A stretch of 64,000 bases of DNA, taken from Chalciporus piperatus. Taxonomy: Eukaryota > Basidiomycota > Agaricomycetes > Boletales > Boletaceae. The notes under the pieces were generated by a model. The model had not been told where the DNA came from and did not search any database. It saw only the letters and a program-made list of their open reading frames with translations. Where the stretch lies: contig JBBPTG010000028.1 of assembly GCA_038093975.1 (NCBI GenBank), positions 153,716-217,715 of the forward strand. Reading direction: 5' to 3'. Position 1 is the first letter of the stretch, and each line of letters opens with the position of its first letter. This document shows, in pieces, positions 9,441 to 19,854 of the stretch. Both the position numbers and the translations under genes were made by a program.

Positions 9441-12100
9441 ATGAACACACTACCCGCGACGCCTACCCCCTTCCCCTTATTGGAGATCTCGTTGACAAAC
9501 TCAAAGACGCTAAGATCTTCACCAAATTCGACGTACGATGGGGTTACAATAATGTCCGTATCAAAGACGGACACCAATGGAAAGCTGCCTTCCTCACTCA
9601 CAAAGGCCTATTTGAACCGACTGTGATGTTCTTTGGGCTGAACAACTCCCCGGCTACCTTCCAACGCTTCATGAACGACTCTTTTAGAGACATGATAGCT
9701 GAAGGATGGCTCGTCATCTATATGGACGACCTTCTCATCTTCTCCCCCGACGACACCACTCACACTGTTCACACCCAACGAGTTCTCGAGCGCATGCAGG
9801 AGCTAGATCTCCATCTTCGCTTGGAGAAATGCAACTTTGCCGTAAACGAGGTTGAATATCTCGGCATGATCGTCCGCCCAGGAGAGCTTGCCATGGATCC
9901 CATCAAACTCGACGGCATCTCTCAATGGCCCATCCCCTCCACCGTTAAGGAAGTTCGCTCATTCCTTGGCTTCGCCAACTTCTACCGACGTTTTATCCCA
10001 AACTACTCTTTGGTCGCTCGCCCTCTGATCGATCTAACCAAAAAGGACCATCGATGGGATTGGACCAATGCCTGCCAAAATGCCTTCGCTCGCCTGAAAC
10101 AGATGTTCTTGGCAAAACCCGTCCTGCGATTCCCTGACCTCTCCAAACCCTTCGCCATCGCGACTGATGCCTCCAAATTTGCCTCTGGAGGAATACTCCT
10201 CCAAACCGACGCCAACGGCGATTGGCATCCCTGTTCGTATCTCTCCCAGTCCTTCGGTGACGCAGAGCGAAATTACGATATTTACGATCGTGAACTTCTT
10301 GCTGTCATTCGCGCACTAAAGACCTGGCGGCACTACCTCCATGGCTCCCCCTTCCCCGTCCAGGTGTTCACCGATCACAAAAACCTGACCTACTTTCGCC
10401 AACCCCAGAACCTGAACCGTCGGCAAGCCCGCTGGCTCCTTGACCTTGCCGACTTTGACTTAAAAATGATCCACGTCCCTGGCTCGTCCCTCGCCGGTCC
10501 TGATGCCTTATCTAGGCGTGCTGATCACTTCCCCACTGACGCCGATGACAATGCGGGTACCACTCTGCTACCACCCTCGCTATTCGTCCGTGTCATTGAC
10601 TCTGCGATGAACAATCACATCTCCAATCTTTCCAAGGACGACCCGTTTCTCCTCACGGCGTTGCAGGCCATTGACGGTGACATCCCTGCACCTTTCCGCT
10701 CTAGACTGGCAGATTGGCAGATGACTAACGGCGTCCTGACCTATCAAGGTCGTGTCTACATCCCACCGGATGAAGACCTACGTCGCACCGTAGTCCAACG
10801 ATGCCATGATCATCCCACCGCCGGCCACCCTGGCTATCTCAAGACTCGGCAATTAGTCGCCGCTGAGTTTTGGTGGCCCGGACTTGCCCAATTCGTTCGC
10901 AAATACGTAGAAGGATGCGCAACTTGCCAACAGAATAAGGCAAACACACATCCAACCACCCCTCCTCTGATGCCAATACCCTCAAAGAGTTCTAAACCAT
11001 TCCAACAAGTGTCCTGTGATCTCATCACCGACCTACCCATTTCCAATGGCTTTGATTCTCTGTTGGTCGTGGTCGACCACGGGCTTACAAAGGGGGTAAT
11101 TCTTTGCCCTACCAAGAAAACCGTCACGGCCGAAGGGATCGCTTCCCTCTTTTTCCACAAAGTCTACTTAAGATTCGGTCTTTACGACAAAATCATCAGT
11201 GACAGAGGACCACAATTCGCATCCGAATTCGCTCGTGAACTAGGACGAATCCTCGGATATGACCTTTCCCTTTCCACCGCCTATCATCCCCAGTCTGATG
11301 GAGAAACTGAACGCGTCAACCAGGAAGTTGAGACTTACCTTCGAATCTATTGCGGAGATAACCCCATATCCTGGGCTGATTCCATTTCCCACGCAGAATT
11401 TGCACACAATCATCGGCCCCACTCTGTCACCGGCAAATCCCCGTTCTACCTCATGATGGGATATGAACCCCGTCCTCTTCCTGCGGTGATCGCCGATTCC
11501 GCATTACCCGCTGTCGAACTTCGTCTCCACTCTCTCACCGCTGCCAGAGACGAAGCGCTCGCCTCACACGAACTCGCCAGACAAGTGATGGCTGCACGAA
11601 CTCGACAGAAGTTCAAACCGTTCGCCAAAGGAGACAAAGTCTGGCTGGAAGCGAGGAACCTCAAACGATCCCTGACTTCCCCAAAGTTCGCCCCAAAACG
11701 GGAAGGACCCTTTACCATCACCCAAGTCCTATCTCCGCTATCCTACAGACTCCGTCTCCCACAGACGTGGAGAATTCACCCCGTGTTCCATGCTTCTCTG
11801 TTATCGCCCTATCGCGAAAACCCCGTCCACGGACCGAACTTTCCCGCTCCACCGCCTGACCTAATAGAAGGCGAAGAGGAATACGAAATTGAAAGAATTC
11901 TCCGTCACCGAGGTTCTTCCGGGCGCCACTCGTACCTAGTCCGCTGGAAAGGATATTCTTCTGATGAAGACCGCTGGCTTAAAGAAGCAGACCTTACCCA
12001 CGCCACAGAAATCCTAGAAAACTATAAAAAAGCTCACCCGTCCGCCTTCCCCTCTTCCCCAAGATCCCCATCTTCTGTCAGACGCAAAACCCGCCGCTAA
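9302..12100 (+). CDS. pol: Pol, main part: reverse transcriptase, RNase H, integrase, chromodomain
   Basis: Continuous open frame from 9302, without an early start codon, so it depends on being joined to the upstream pol frame. Reverse transcriptase carries the YMDD catalytic motif at 9719-9730. RNase H follows (about 10,140-10,520; ATDAS start and HVPG near its end). Integrase has an H-H-C-C zinc module (about 10,805-10,940) and a D-D-E core (about 11,010-11,400, ISDRGPQF and HPQSDGETER blocks). A chromodomain closes the protein (about 11,880-12,030; EIERIL and YLVRWKGY), which in chromoviruses steers integration to marked chromatin. All catalytic residues I can recognise are intact. The stop codon TAA is at 12,098-12,100, four bases before the ATG of the next ORF. 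Confidence 0.92.
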   Translation, partial: KATEDFLEENLRTGKIRPSNSPQASPFFFVKKKDGKLRPCQDYRYLNEHTTRDAYPLPLIGDLVDKLKDAKIFTKFDVRWGYNNVRIKDGHQWKAAFLTHKGLFEPTVMFFGLNNSPATFQRFMNDSFRDMIAEGWLVIYMDDLLIFSPDDTTHTVHTQRVLERMQELDLHLRLEKCNFAVNEVEYLGMIVRPGELAMDPIKLDGISQWPIPSTVKEVRSFLGFANFYRRFIPNYSLVARPLIDLTKKDHRWDWTNACQNAFARLKQMFLAKPVLRFPDLSKPFAIATDASKFASGGILLQTDANGDWHPCSYLSQSFGDAERNYDIYDRELLAVIRALKTWRHYLHGSPFPVQVFTDHKNLTYFRQPQNLNRRQARWLLDLADFDLKMIHVPGSSLAGPDALSRRADHFPTDADDNAGTTLLPPSLFVRVIDSAMNNHISNLSKDDPFLLTALQAIDGDIPAPFRSRLADWQMTNGVLTYQGRVYIPPDEDLRRTVVQRCHDHPTAGHPGYLKTRQLVAAEFWWPGLAQFVRKYVEGCATCQQNKANTHPTTPPLMPIPSKSSKPFQQVSCDLITDLPISNGFDSLLVVVDHGLTKGVILCPTKKTVTAEGIASLFFHKVYLRFGLYDKIISDRGPQFASEFARELGRILGYDLSLSTAYHPQSDGETERVNQEVETYLRIYCGDNPISWADSISHAEFAHNHRPHSVTGKSPFYLMMGYEPRPLPAVIADSALPAVELRLHSLTAARDEALASHELARQVMAARTRQKFKPFAKGDKVWLEARNLKRSLTSPKFAPKREGPFTITQVLSPLSYRLRLPQTWRIHPVFHASLLSPYRENPVHGPNFPAPPPDLIEGEEEYEIERILRHRGSSGRHSYLVRWKGYSSDEDRWLKEADLTHATEILENYKKAHPSAFPSSPRSPSSVRRKTRR

Positions 12101-12104
12101 GACC

Positions 12105-13271
12105 ATGTCCGCTCCTACCACCCCTTCGTCCTCTACTATGTCTTCCATCTCTTCTCTGTCCCGTTCTTCTTCCTCTCCTACTTACCCCCCTGGCTTACCT
12201 ATTCGTTCTCTACCTATTCAACCCACTCGTCCCTCCTCTCCAGAACCCCCTAGCCCAACCGTCGCTGAGGCTGGATGGAATACCACCGGTCTTCCATTAA
12301 ACTCCGCTGGATGGCCGATCTTGCAGGAAGACCTAGACGCCCCCACGCATATTGCCGCTACTCCCACGGTCAGAGTCCTACCCATTGAACTACCACTCAC
12401 CGCCCATCGTCTTCGCGACGAGTTGATGGATAATGCCGTTATGGATCGCATGTCCCAATTCTTGCTAGACTCACGACTCTCGGTACCCATCGGAGCCCAC
12501 CTTGATCTGGGGTCACCCCTCTTCGCCCTTTACCGCGCCTACCTGCAAGCATCCCGTCTCGCCAATCTTCCTCCTTCCCTGACGACGGTTCACCAAGCTC
12601 ATTCAGAAGCTGCTTCCATCCGCAATATCCACGGTGATTTAATTACCAACCTCAGCATTGCTCTCTACGAGCTACGGATGCCGGAGTTTCTGGACGACCT
12701 AGACCGTTACCTCAGAGAGTCCGCCTCTGCGGCTCAATCCCCCATCCCTGTCATCGGAGTTTCTACCTCATCTCTCCCCTCGTCGACGCCTTCCGCATCT
12801 AGCTCCCCTTTGAACGATGAAGAAGAGGCAGTGTTCTTTCGTGCAGAACGCAACCATATTACCTCGCAACGACAACGGACTGGCACCATACCTCTATCCA
12901 CCTCACATCCCCAGTACCATGACGCCTGCTTCGTATGTCACAGACTGGGCCATATACGTATCCACTGTCCCGTATACCAGTGTCCCACGTGCTTCCGCTG
13001 GGCACCCGGTCACATTCAAGGTCGTTGCCCACTTAGGCGTGGGCAGAGACATACAACCACGCCACCTGTTGCGCCCTCTTCCCGTTCCCGCCGATCAACG
13101 AATACCAATCGAGCTGCTCGACGCCCCCCTCCACTCTATACCCGTATCTCGGGTGAGACTTATTCACGCGACGACGACGACGCCACTCTCTATGACGGAG
13201 ATGATCCGACCGACGATGTCGGATATGCAAACATGACCGGTTCTCCTGGACATTACGGGTTAAACATTTGA
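12105..13271 (+). CDS. Third ORF of the retrotransposon, zinc-knuckle protein of unknown role
   Basis: 388 codons starting with ATG at 12,105, four nucleotides after the pol stop codon. The N-terminal 60 residues are Ser/Pro-rich. The middle (about 100-220) is helical and leucine-rich. The C-terminal part has two cysteine clusters, C-x2-C-x4-H-x4-C at about residue 275-288 and C-x2-C-x6-H-x4-C at about 293-308, followed by a basic patch and an acidic end. The knuckles resemble nucleocapsid fingers, so RNA binding is a reasonable guess, but I do not recognise the protein as a whole. Standard Ty3/Gypsy elements end after integrase. The position suggests translation by stop-restart or from a shorter transcript. 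Confidence 0.75.
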   Translation: MSAPTTPSSSTMSSISSLSRSSSSPTYPPGLPIRSLPIQPTRPSSPEPPSPTVAEAGWNTTGLPLNSAGWPILQEDLDAPTHIAATPTVRVLPIELPLTAHRLRDELMDNAVMDRMSQFLLDSRLSVPIGAHLDLGSPLFALYRAYLQASRLANLPPSLTTVHQAHSEAASIRNIHGDLITNLSIALYELRMPEFLDDLDRYLRESASAAQSPIPVIGVSTSSLPSSTPSASSSPLNDEEEAVFFRAERNHITSQRQRTGTIPLSTSHPQYHDACFVCHRLGHIRIHCPVYQCPTCFRWAPGHIQGRCPLRRGQRHTTTPPVAPSSRSRRSTNTNRAARRPPPLYTRISGETYSRDDDDATLYDGDDPTDDVGYANMTGSPGHYGLNI

Positions 13272-13316
13272 CTAGTTTTTATCTTCGTCGATGACTTGAT
13301 TCTAATACGGGGGTAA

Positions 13317-13785
13317 TGTTACGATCATTCATTCTTTCCTTTCTCATTACCTTGTACTAAGTCCTAGTCGCTGGTTCGAGTCCTGCCTAGGCCTCTTATT
13401 TCTTGCTTGCTTTAGTCAGCGGATGTTCTTCGATGTTCTTTCACATTCCATACTTCGTCATCGCTGACTTGTACTCTTACCAAGCATGACTCATTCCTAT
13501 TCGTCATAGCTTGTTCTTACACATTCCAACCGGTTCCATGCCTGCCCTTAACTCGTTTCTCTACTTATATAAACCCTCGAGTTTCTCCTGTAAACCTTAA
13601 CTTAGACCTACGCAATCTAGCTTGGTCATTCCTTGTTTCCTGTGAACCCTCTGAGAGTCACCGTCCCACTCTTGAACGGACGCTAGGCCTTAACGTGGAC
13701 ATCCCATCGTTAGGCTACCTTTGAAACCCTTGCTTTGACTAGGCTTTTGTGTCTACGCTTTGACCTACCCGGCACAAGCGTAACA
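13317..13785 (+). repeat. 3' LTR
   Basis: 469 bp, apparently identical to the 5' LTR. Preceded by a short purine run (GGGGG at 13,309-13,313) that is a candidate plus-strand primer. Followed directly by the GTTCC duplication. Confidence 0.95.
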
Positions 13786-13790
13786 GTTCC
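13786..13790. other. Right target-site duplication GTTCC
   Basis: Same five bases as at 6595-6599. Confidence 0.9.
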
Positions 13791-15569
13791 ACTGCTGTCT
13801 CCATAGAAGTGGGGGGAGCCGAATCTGCCCGATTATAGTCATCAGCCGCATGGAAGGGGCGTGCTGTCGCATGGATCTAGGTTCATGTTCATTTACATCA
13901 GTCATCAGTTACGGGTAATGAAGTAAATGAATTACCTGAGGGTTCCTCAAGCGCAAAAACCGCTGCTCGATGTTGGCCAGCTCTCTCTCTTTTTCGGCCT
14001 GTTGTACATTCAACCCCATGCACGCAAATGAACACGCCTCGGCGTACCTGAATAGTTGTTGTAATTTTCCTTACTTCTTGCTGAACGCGAGTTTCGATGT
14101 CGGCAACCCGGCTCGTCTGGAGTTGCTCTACTTGCGCCTGTAAGCAAGAACAGATCAGTAACATCGCTCGGGAAACCTTGGAAAAAAACTGAAATTCAAA
14201 TTAAACTTACCTTCAGCTGCTTGCGGAGCTCTTCGAGCTCCAGGGCATGTTGTCGAGCCTGCACTCGCTGGAGATCCTCCAGCCGTTGGCGGAATTCATT
14301 ATGTGCCTAACGATTGTCAGCAATTGTGTCGTGTGATCTCAAAAGTATCACCTGAAGTTCTTGCTGAAGGGCTGTGAGCTCGACCTCCTTCTGTTGTAGC
14401 ATTGCTCGAATAGTGGATATCTCTTGGTGGTGCGTCTGGAGTACTCCCTGATTGTGTGCTTTGTATTGTTGTTCAAGTACCAGCCGCCCCTGCTTCTGTT
14501 CAAGATGTGACTGTTGCGCGTCCGAGTCAGCGTAGCTCAACATGAATATGCCAATTAAAAGGCTCACCTGCCCCTGTTGTCGTAACTTTCCTCGTAGTCG
14601 GTTGATCATGTCTTCTTTGGCATATAAGCTTTGGCGTAGCGACATTGAGAAGTCGACTTCCTCGAAACGACATTTGGCAATCGAGGAAGCAACCTTCGTA
14701 ATGAGAGTATTAGAGAGCCAAAGCCATGAGTCGAATCGACTATAGGGCTCACCTCATCCTCTTCCATTTCGTCATCCGTTCTTCGTTGGGGTACATAAGA
14801 GGAAATCTCATGCCCAACACCTGAGTCTGGTCTTCTTTGGGCACGATGTGACAAAAGCTCTTGCTCGACGTCCATCAAGATATCGGAGGAGGTATGTTCC
14901 TGAGGAAAGTTGACTGGTGTATCTTCTGCACACGGTGGGGAGCTGGCAGGGAGCAGCATGGAGCCGGTAATGCTACTGCCGGTGGAAGCATCAATGGAGG
15001 TCGGTCTATTGTCGTCCTCAGGGGGTTGGTCACCTCGAGCGGTTTGAATGTCGATGGAGGCTGGCCTGTCATCGTCCTCGAAGAGGGATTCATCCCGGAT
15101 GGTCTGAATATCCTCGGGAGCTCTTTCAGTCTTCTCAGAGTCGTCGGACGAAGAACTGGATGCGTCGTCAGATAGCGCGCCTGGAATGGTAAAACTTGGC
15201 ATGGATATCAAATGGCGGACAACGCCAGCCAAAGGTACTGATTTATGTAACAGAAAACAATTGCTGCAAAACAGGACTGACACAACGCCCTCCGAGTCGA
15301 TCACTACTTGTTCTTTGTCTGTGATCCATATCGTCGTGAGAAGGCGAAGTCGATCATACTCCGCCACTTTTGTTTTTTTTGTTCGTGGTCCAGGTCATCG
15401 GTAAGATGAACCAAGAGCTTTTTGTGGTGATCCGATTAGTCGCTGGTAACTTTGTATGCGGGGCAAAGCAGATACCTTTTCCTGTAATTGCCTCCGACGA
15501 CATTCTGATCCCCCTTACGATGGTGATGGAACATTGTAACTCGTCCGCATCAATCCTGTAATGTGTCAT
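13791..15569 (-). pseudogene. 5' part of the retrotransposon-split coiled-coil gene
   Basis: Exons read on the minus strand: 14,753-15,569, 14,568-14,693, 14,352-14,510, 14,211-14,306, 14,048-14,137, 13,936-13,998, and 13,876 into the insertion site. All splice phases are zero from the second exon on. The first exon encodes about 65 residues with a Gly/Cys/Phe pattern, then a DRLRLLTT-type segment and a long acidic Ser/Asp/Glu region. The two halves of that exon are in different frames; removing one base from the 8-T run at 15,373-15,380 would join them. The next exons give about 150 residues of Gln/Glu/Leu-rich coiled coil, and the interrupted exon enters the proline-rich linker. Function unknown. 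A second possible start is the ATG at 15,202. The gene diverges from the small gene at 15,795. Confidence 0.65.
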
Positions 15570-15794
15570 TGTCAATTTCACCGGGTTTATTGTGTTTATT
15601 GTGTTTCCCGATGTGGTTAGACATGACGCTGGTCGGAACAACGGGTTATATCAGATCGCTGAAGACAGCTTGGCGATGCTACATCGCCCACTCACTTTAT
15701 TCCTGCTACGATTGGTGCTGGACACCGCCTAGTCAATCCTTTGTTCTACTTACTGCACAATAACTCGAAACCACCCGTTACTACACCGTCCGTG

Positions 15795-16458
15795 ATGGTG
15801 AATACCCGAGTCTACATTCTCCCATCCGCCTCGGTGAGAATCGTTAAATTTCATGGGAGCACTAACGACTCACCGACTTCGTAGACACCGGAGCTTAGCC
15901 TCAGATGCAGGCTCTACTCGTCCTCATGGACGAGGCCACGCCAGGTCACGGTACCTACGCGCTGCACGGACTTGTCACGGACAGCCGTGCGATTCCCTGT
16001 TGCAGAGAGTCTATTCCAAGACTCCCTAGTTCAGCCTTACATCCATAACTGTGAGGTCACCATCTTCGAGGGGCGACACATTCATCGGTTTCGCGTTTTC
16101 TTCAAACGCCACTGCTATCTTCCTTCGAACCCGTTGTTGAGCGATGGGGATACAGTATTCCGTGGAGACGCAGTTGTCATGAGAGTCGGAGTGGGATCTC
16201 AGCGGGCGGTTATCAACATGCGCTCGCGGGACAGTGCTGTGGCAGACTACATGATTACGCAGTGAGTTAGATGGCGATTAGATGGAACAAGGAATATCTT
16301 GATCGCTCACCATGACATTACCATATTATAGCTTTGCACAACGTATTGGTGGACTTGCCAAAGGCCTGAGACCACCGCAATCACTCACGTTTTTCAAGGC
16401 ACAGAATAGGCGCATCAGTGCCCGTATCCGTCAACGTGAACGTCGTACACGTATCTAG
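15795..16458 (+). CDS. Small Arg-rich hypothetical protein
   Basis: Three exons, 15,795-15,833, 15,885-16,261 and 16,332-16,458, give 180 codons with correct GT-AG junctions. The C-terminal two thirds look conserved: a Val/Phe-Glu-Gly-His region, a WRGD-like FRGDAVVMRVG block and an INMR..D.AVADY block, then a strongly basic tail. Residues about 20-50 are Arg/Ser-rich and unconvincing in this frame. Over the same bases (15,906-15,998) another frame reads more like protein, so two compensating frameshifts are possible. I do not recognise the family. Its divergent arrangement with the coiled-coil gene suggests a functional pair carried by a mobile element. Confidence 0.55.
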
Positions 16459-16718
16459 TCCTACATGTACCTAGTTGTAATGAATGTCGAATGAATGGTG
16501 TACGAGTCAGCAGGATAAGCGGCTGTTAAGTGGCATTACTGGGACGGACGTACTAACATCATCTAATGATGACCGTAATCATCGGAAACCGGACATCCCA
16601 CGTCCCAAGGGTATCGTGGCATACTTCGGCTTGAGTTATCTATCTGTCCTTTCGCTTCAGTGGTTACTTAGAATATGTGCCAGCAGTTCAGTTAGCAACG
16701 TGAATAAACAGATAAATG

Positions 16719-17691
16719 TTATTGCATAGGAGTGGGTAGATCAGCAGGTGGGAACGACATCGCCAAAATGGGTACATGATACACGATCTCATTTCTGCGC
16801 AGACAGTGGGTGGAGTCAGAGTAAGTGACATGCGATGGAACGAGAAACGGAAAATATACCTTCAACTTCTTGCTCTTACCAGCTGCCATCTCAAATTCGT
16901 GGCGCCTAGCACGACTCGACGTGTATTTCAGGTGCATCATGATCAAGTCGTTGACCGGCCAGTAGTTGCTGTAATTCTCGAGGTCGGGAAACATATCTTT
17001 GGCCTGTAAAACCACTGATTAGGTAGAATTCCAATAGATTCATACTTCACGTACCTTTCTTTTGACCAAATTGAGAAGTGTCGGGTTCTGTGCTGACGCA
17101 CACTTCGTAACATCAAGGTGTTCATCAATGAGGCCATGCACGGATTTCTGAGCTCTTCAGCCGACCTGAATGACTGTAATGTAGAGTAGATCATACCTTG
17201 AATTTCGAGTACGCCTTTTGGTTCCAGCCAAGGGCCGTTTCAAGTGTGTAACCACCCCGACCAGGCCGACCTGGTTCACCAGCAGGCTTGGGTATCTTGG
17301 AGTCTTCTGAGAGCTCTGAGAGAGAGCTGGTAGCGGTTGACTCCGTATCTGACGTGGAGTTGGTGGACTCGGAGCCGTCATCTGAGAGTATCGAAGACGG
17401 AGCACGACGGGGTTGGGGCGACTTCCGAGGATATGGCGATGCAATGTGAGCATAGGCGATCACGCGTTCAGGTGATCGGCGACGAGAAATTTGAACAGGC
17501 TTCACCGAAGTCAGAGGGTTCTTTGAAGGTAGGGCGCCAGCACCCATGAGAACCTCATCGGCGAGGAGGCTAGTGGAGGGAGGTTTCTTTCCGAAGAGTT
17601 CAAGCTGGTCAGTGAGCATGCAAGGAAATGGGGGAGGTGCGCCAGCGTCATCGTTGTAGAATGGCGCGATAGTCTTGACGATGACTGGCAT
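16719..17691 (-). CDS. Hypothetical protein with a conserved Gly/Arg segment
   Basis: Exons 17,197-17,691, 17,055-17,147 and 16,719-17,003 (49- and 51-bp introns). The first exon has a long disordered Ser/Pro/Thr region (about residues 50-135) and ends in a GRPGRGGY segment followed by an ALGW motif. The second and third exons form a compact helical module (about 31 plus 45 residues) with a YWPVNDLIMMHLKY-like block and a basic end. This module is widespread in unnamed Agaricomycete proteins near transposons. A donor at the end of the Lys-rich part could instead splice to a stop near 16,795, removing the last 25 or so residues. Function unknown; nuclear DNA binding is only a guess from the basic composition. 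Confidence 0.6.
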
Positions 17692-18014
17692 GTTGAGGAT
17701 GTTGACTTACGTCTTGCGATCCAATGGCCTTTAAGCATGGCGATAGCGAAAATGAGCCAAATCGAGGCAAATCAACGCTCAACAATAAGGTACGCTTCAC
17801 TAAAGAAACGTTACGTACCGACTGATCAACAATGTACCGATCAACGCCAACTCGGATCAACGAACCCACCAACAATATTTATGACAATACCATGAGAGTA
17901 CAAGAAGTTGCCATGGAATTTCTGGTAGACAAAGTGATGTATAACACAAAAGGAACAATTAGGAAATGTGATTTATAAAGTATCGGGGCGACAGACAGAC
18001 GACAGACAGACAGC

Positions 18015-19766
18015 ATGTTATCCCGACTCCTCGACATCTCCAACGGCACTTCTAAACGTTATCGGAGCCTAGGCTCGTTCACACCCAACACACCCTCAAT
18101 CCACGCCATATCCGTCTCAAATGATGGGTTGTTCGTCGCCTGTGGAGGTGAGTGACCCACACAAACTCAATGTAACTTCCAGCGTGATTGGCATTTAGGT
18201 ACAGATGGGATCCACATCTGGAATGTGGAGACGCACAAGGAACTTACTTATTACAATCAAGAGTCCTTGGGAGCTATCAGCTGCACGACCTGGATAAAGA
18301 CCAAGCACAGCTTAGCGGAAACGCTATGTTATGGAACAGGACTTGGATACTTGGTCTTCCTGCGCGCGAACCCTGTCGATGTAAGTATCAGCTCAATCAT
18401 TATGGGTAAATCGTAAGACTAAACCGCTCAAAGAAACGCTCTCAGCAAATTTGTACACGACGACTTGGGTCCGGCTTCGAGATCACTTGCCTCGCTTGGG
18501 ATGTGGCATGGTCTGAGGCCGGTGCTCGCATTGCGGTTGGAATGCGTGACAACGTGGTTCAGGTGTTGGTACTGAACGCAAACTCGCAGTTACAGTCAGT
18601 ATTTGCAGGACGATTGGACAGCACGGTGCCCAAGTCGATCGCGTTTGTTCAGCGTGGAAGTGTGCATGTTTTTGGTCTGTACGATGGCAGCGTGTAAGTG
18701 ACCTAAGCGGGATGATGGAATCATTGAACGCTTACCATTTCGCCAGCATCAAGATGAACATTCCTGATGGAGCCGTCCTCAGCGAGCACCAATACGGTTC
18801 TGTAATGTATGTACCTCCTGCTTCTCAAGCACATGATTTACGTACATTTCTGTAGAGGGTGTGCGGCAGTCAGCAGTAAGAAAGAGCTGGTCGTCATCGA
18901 CAATGCAACCAATGGCTTTGTCTTGTACCCATTAGACAGCGGTGATGCGATTCGGATGTTTTTCACAGATCCGCCGTCTGTGCCAGTGCCAAAGCAAGTT
19001 GCTTTTGGAGAAGAATCGAAAGTTGTCATTGGCGGGAGTGACTGTGGGGTGGTGTACGTATTTGAGAGGAGGTCGGGTCAACTCCTCGAGAAGATCGCCC
19101 ACGCGGCAACGGGCTTGGTTCAGACCATAAGCGTATGTTGAAAACTCAAACCTTCTTCAAGTTATCATAACTTACCTTTCCCAAGGTCCGGGACGTTGAC
19201 GGTCGTTGCATTGTTGCGAGTGCATCACCCGCACAGGGCCGGAAAAAGGCCCTTGTTAGGGTTTGGGTGCATCAATATGGAGCTACCAAGGTACCTACGC
19301 ACGGCAGCAACCAATCGGGGTTCAAGTGGATCTTTACCTCACTCATCGCCCTCGCAATGATCGTGGCTGCAGGAAGCTGGCTACAACAGAACACTGTAAG
19401 TCAGATTGTCAAATGTGGTCACATATTCTTAGACGCGAGTAGGACACGCTATCAGCGGTAATGCCGGCAATCTCTGCGTGGTGTGGCCACCTACCGACGA
19501 GCACCATGGGAAATGGATTTAAGTGGGCTCCGCCGGCGAACACAGGCGGCAAGTTGAAGATTGACCCACAGAGCGAGTTGGCCCTTCTAAAAGATCTGGC
19601 AGCCCAGTTCATGAAATTGGCTGAACAAGCGCACCGGACTGGCCCTGCAGATGAGTCAGAGAATGTTAGTGGCGGAGATTCTGGGTATACTAGGGGGACA
19701 TCGTCGCAAGGCGACCTGTCAGTGATCGAGAGGGTCGAACACGACCACGCTATCGTTCTTCTGTAA
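18015..19766 (+). CDS. WD40-like protein with a C-terminal membrane anchor
   Basis: Seven exons: 18,015-18,147, 18,199-18,380, 18,446-18,693, 18,747-18,806, 18,856-19,132, 19,186-19,395 and 19,443-19,766, giving 477 codons in one frame. The first 300 residues form degenerate WD40 blades (IHIWNVE near residue 50, a CLAWD and VVYVFERRSG strand later). One hydrophobic segment at about 346-367 (FKWIFTSLIALAMIV) is a likely membrane span. An alternative acceptor at 19,455 would end the protein one codon later, removing the 107-residue tail. The family is common in mushrooms and uncharacterised; I infer a scaffold or sensor at an internal membrane or the cell surface. Confidence 0.75.
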
Positions 19767-19818
19767 TTATTATAGAATGTGAACTTAACTTCAACGTAAC
19801 CCCGCAGGTGCGGTGGTA

Positions 19819-19854
19819 CATGAACGTTCATGAACGTTTGAACGTCCAAACGTT
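19819..19854. repeat. Two adjacent short palindromes
   Basis: CATGAACGTTCATG (19,819-19,832) is a perfect 14-bp palindrome. It is followed at once by AACGTTTG (19,833-19,840) and its inverted copy CAAACGTT (19,847-19,854). They lie between the WD40 gene and the Tnp2-like transposase. Confidence 0.8.

Larger units (their letters stand above)
6600..13785 (+). mobile_element. Full-length Ty3/Gypsy chromovirus retrotransposon (7,186 bp)
   Basis: The element is bounded by two 469-bp direct LTRs (6600-7068 and 13,317-13,785) that start TG and end CA and look identical base for base. It is flanked by the 5-bp duplication GTTCC. The order inside is gag, protease, reverse transcriptase, RNase H, integrase, chromodomain, then an extra ORF. 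The domain order plus chromodomain places it among chromoviruses. The primer site is complementary to the element's own LTR rather than to an obvious tRNA, as in the Tf1/sushi group. One base is missing from an A run near 9300, breaking pol. Identical LTRs mean the insertion is very recent. It interrupts an exon of the minus-strand coiled-coil gene. Confidence 0.95.

Noticed and set aside
19461..19766. Separate 101-codon gene
   Set aside because: An acceptor at 19,442 places it in frame as the last exon of the WD40-like gene, so it is treated as part of that gene.
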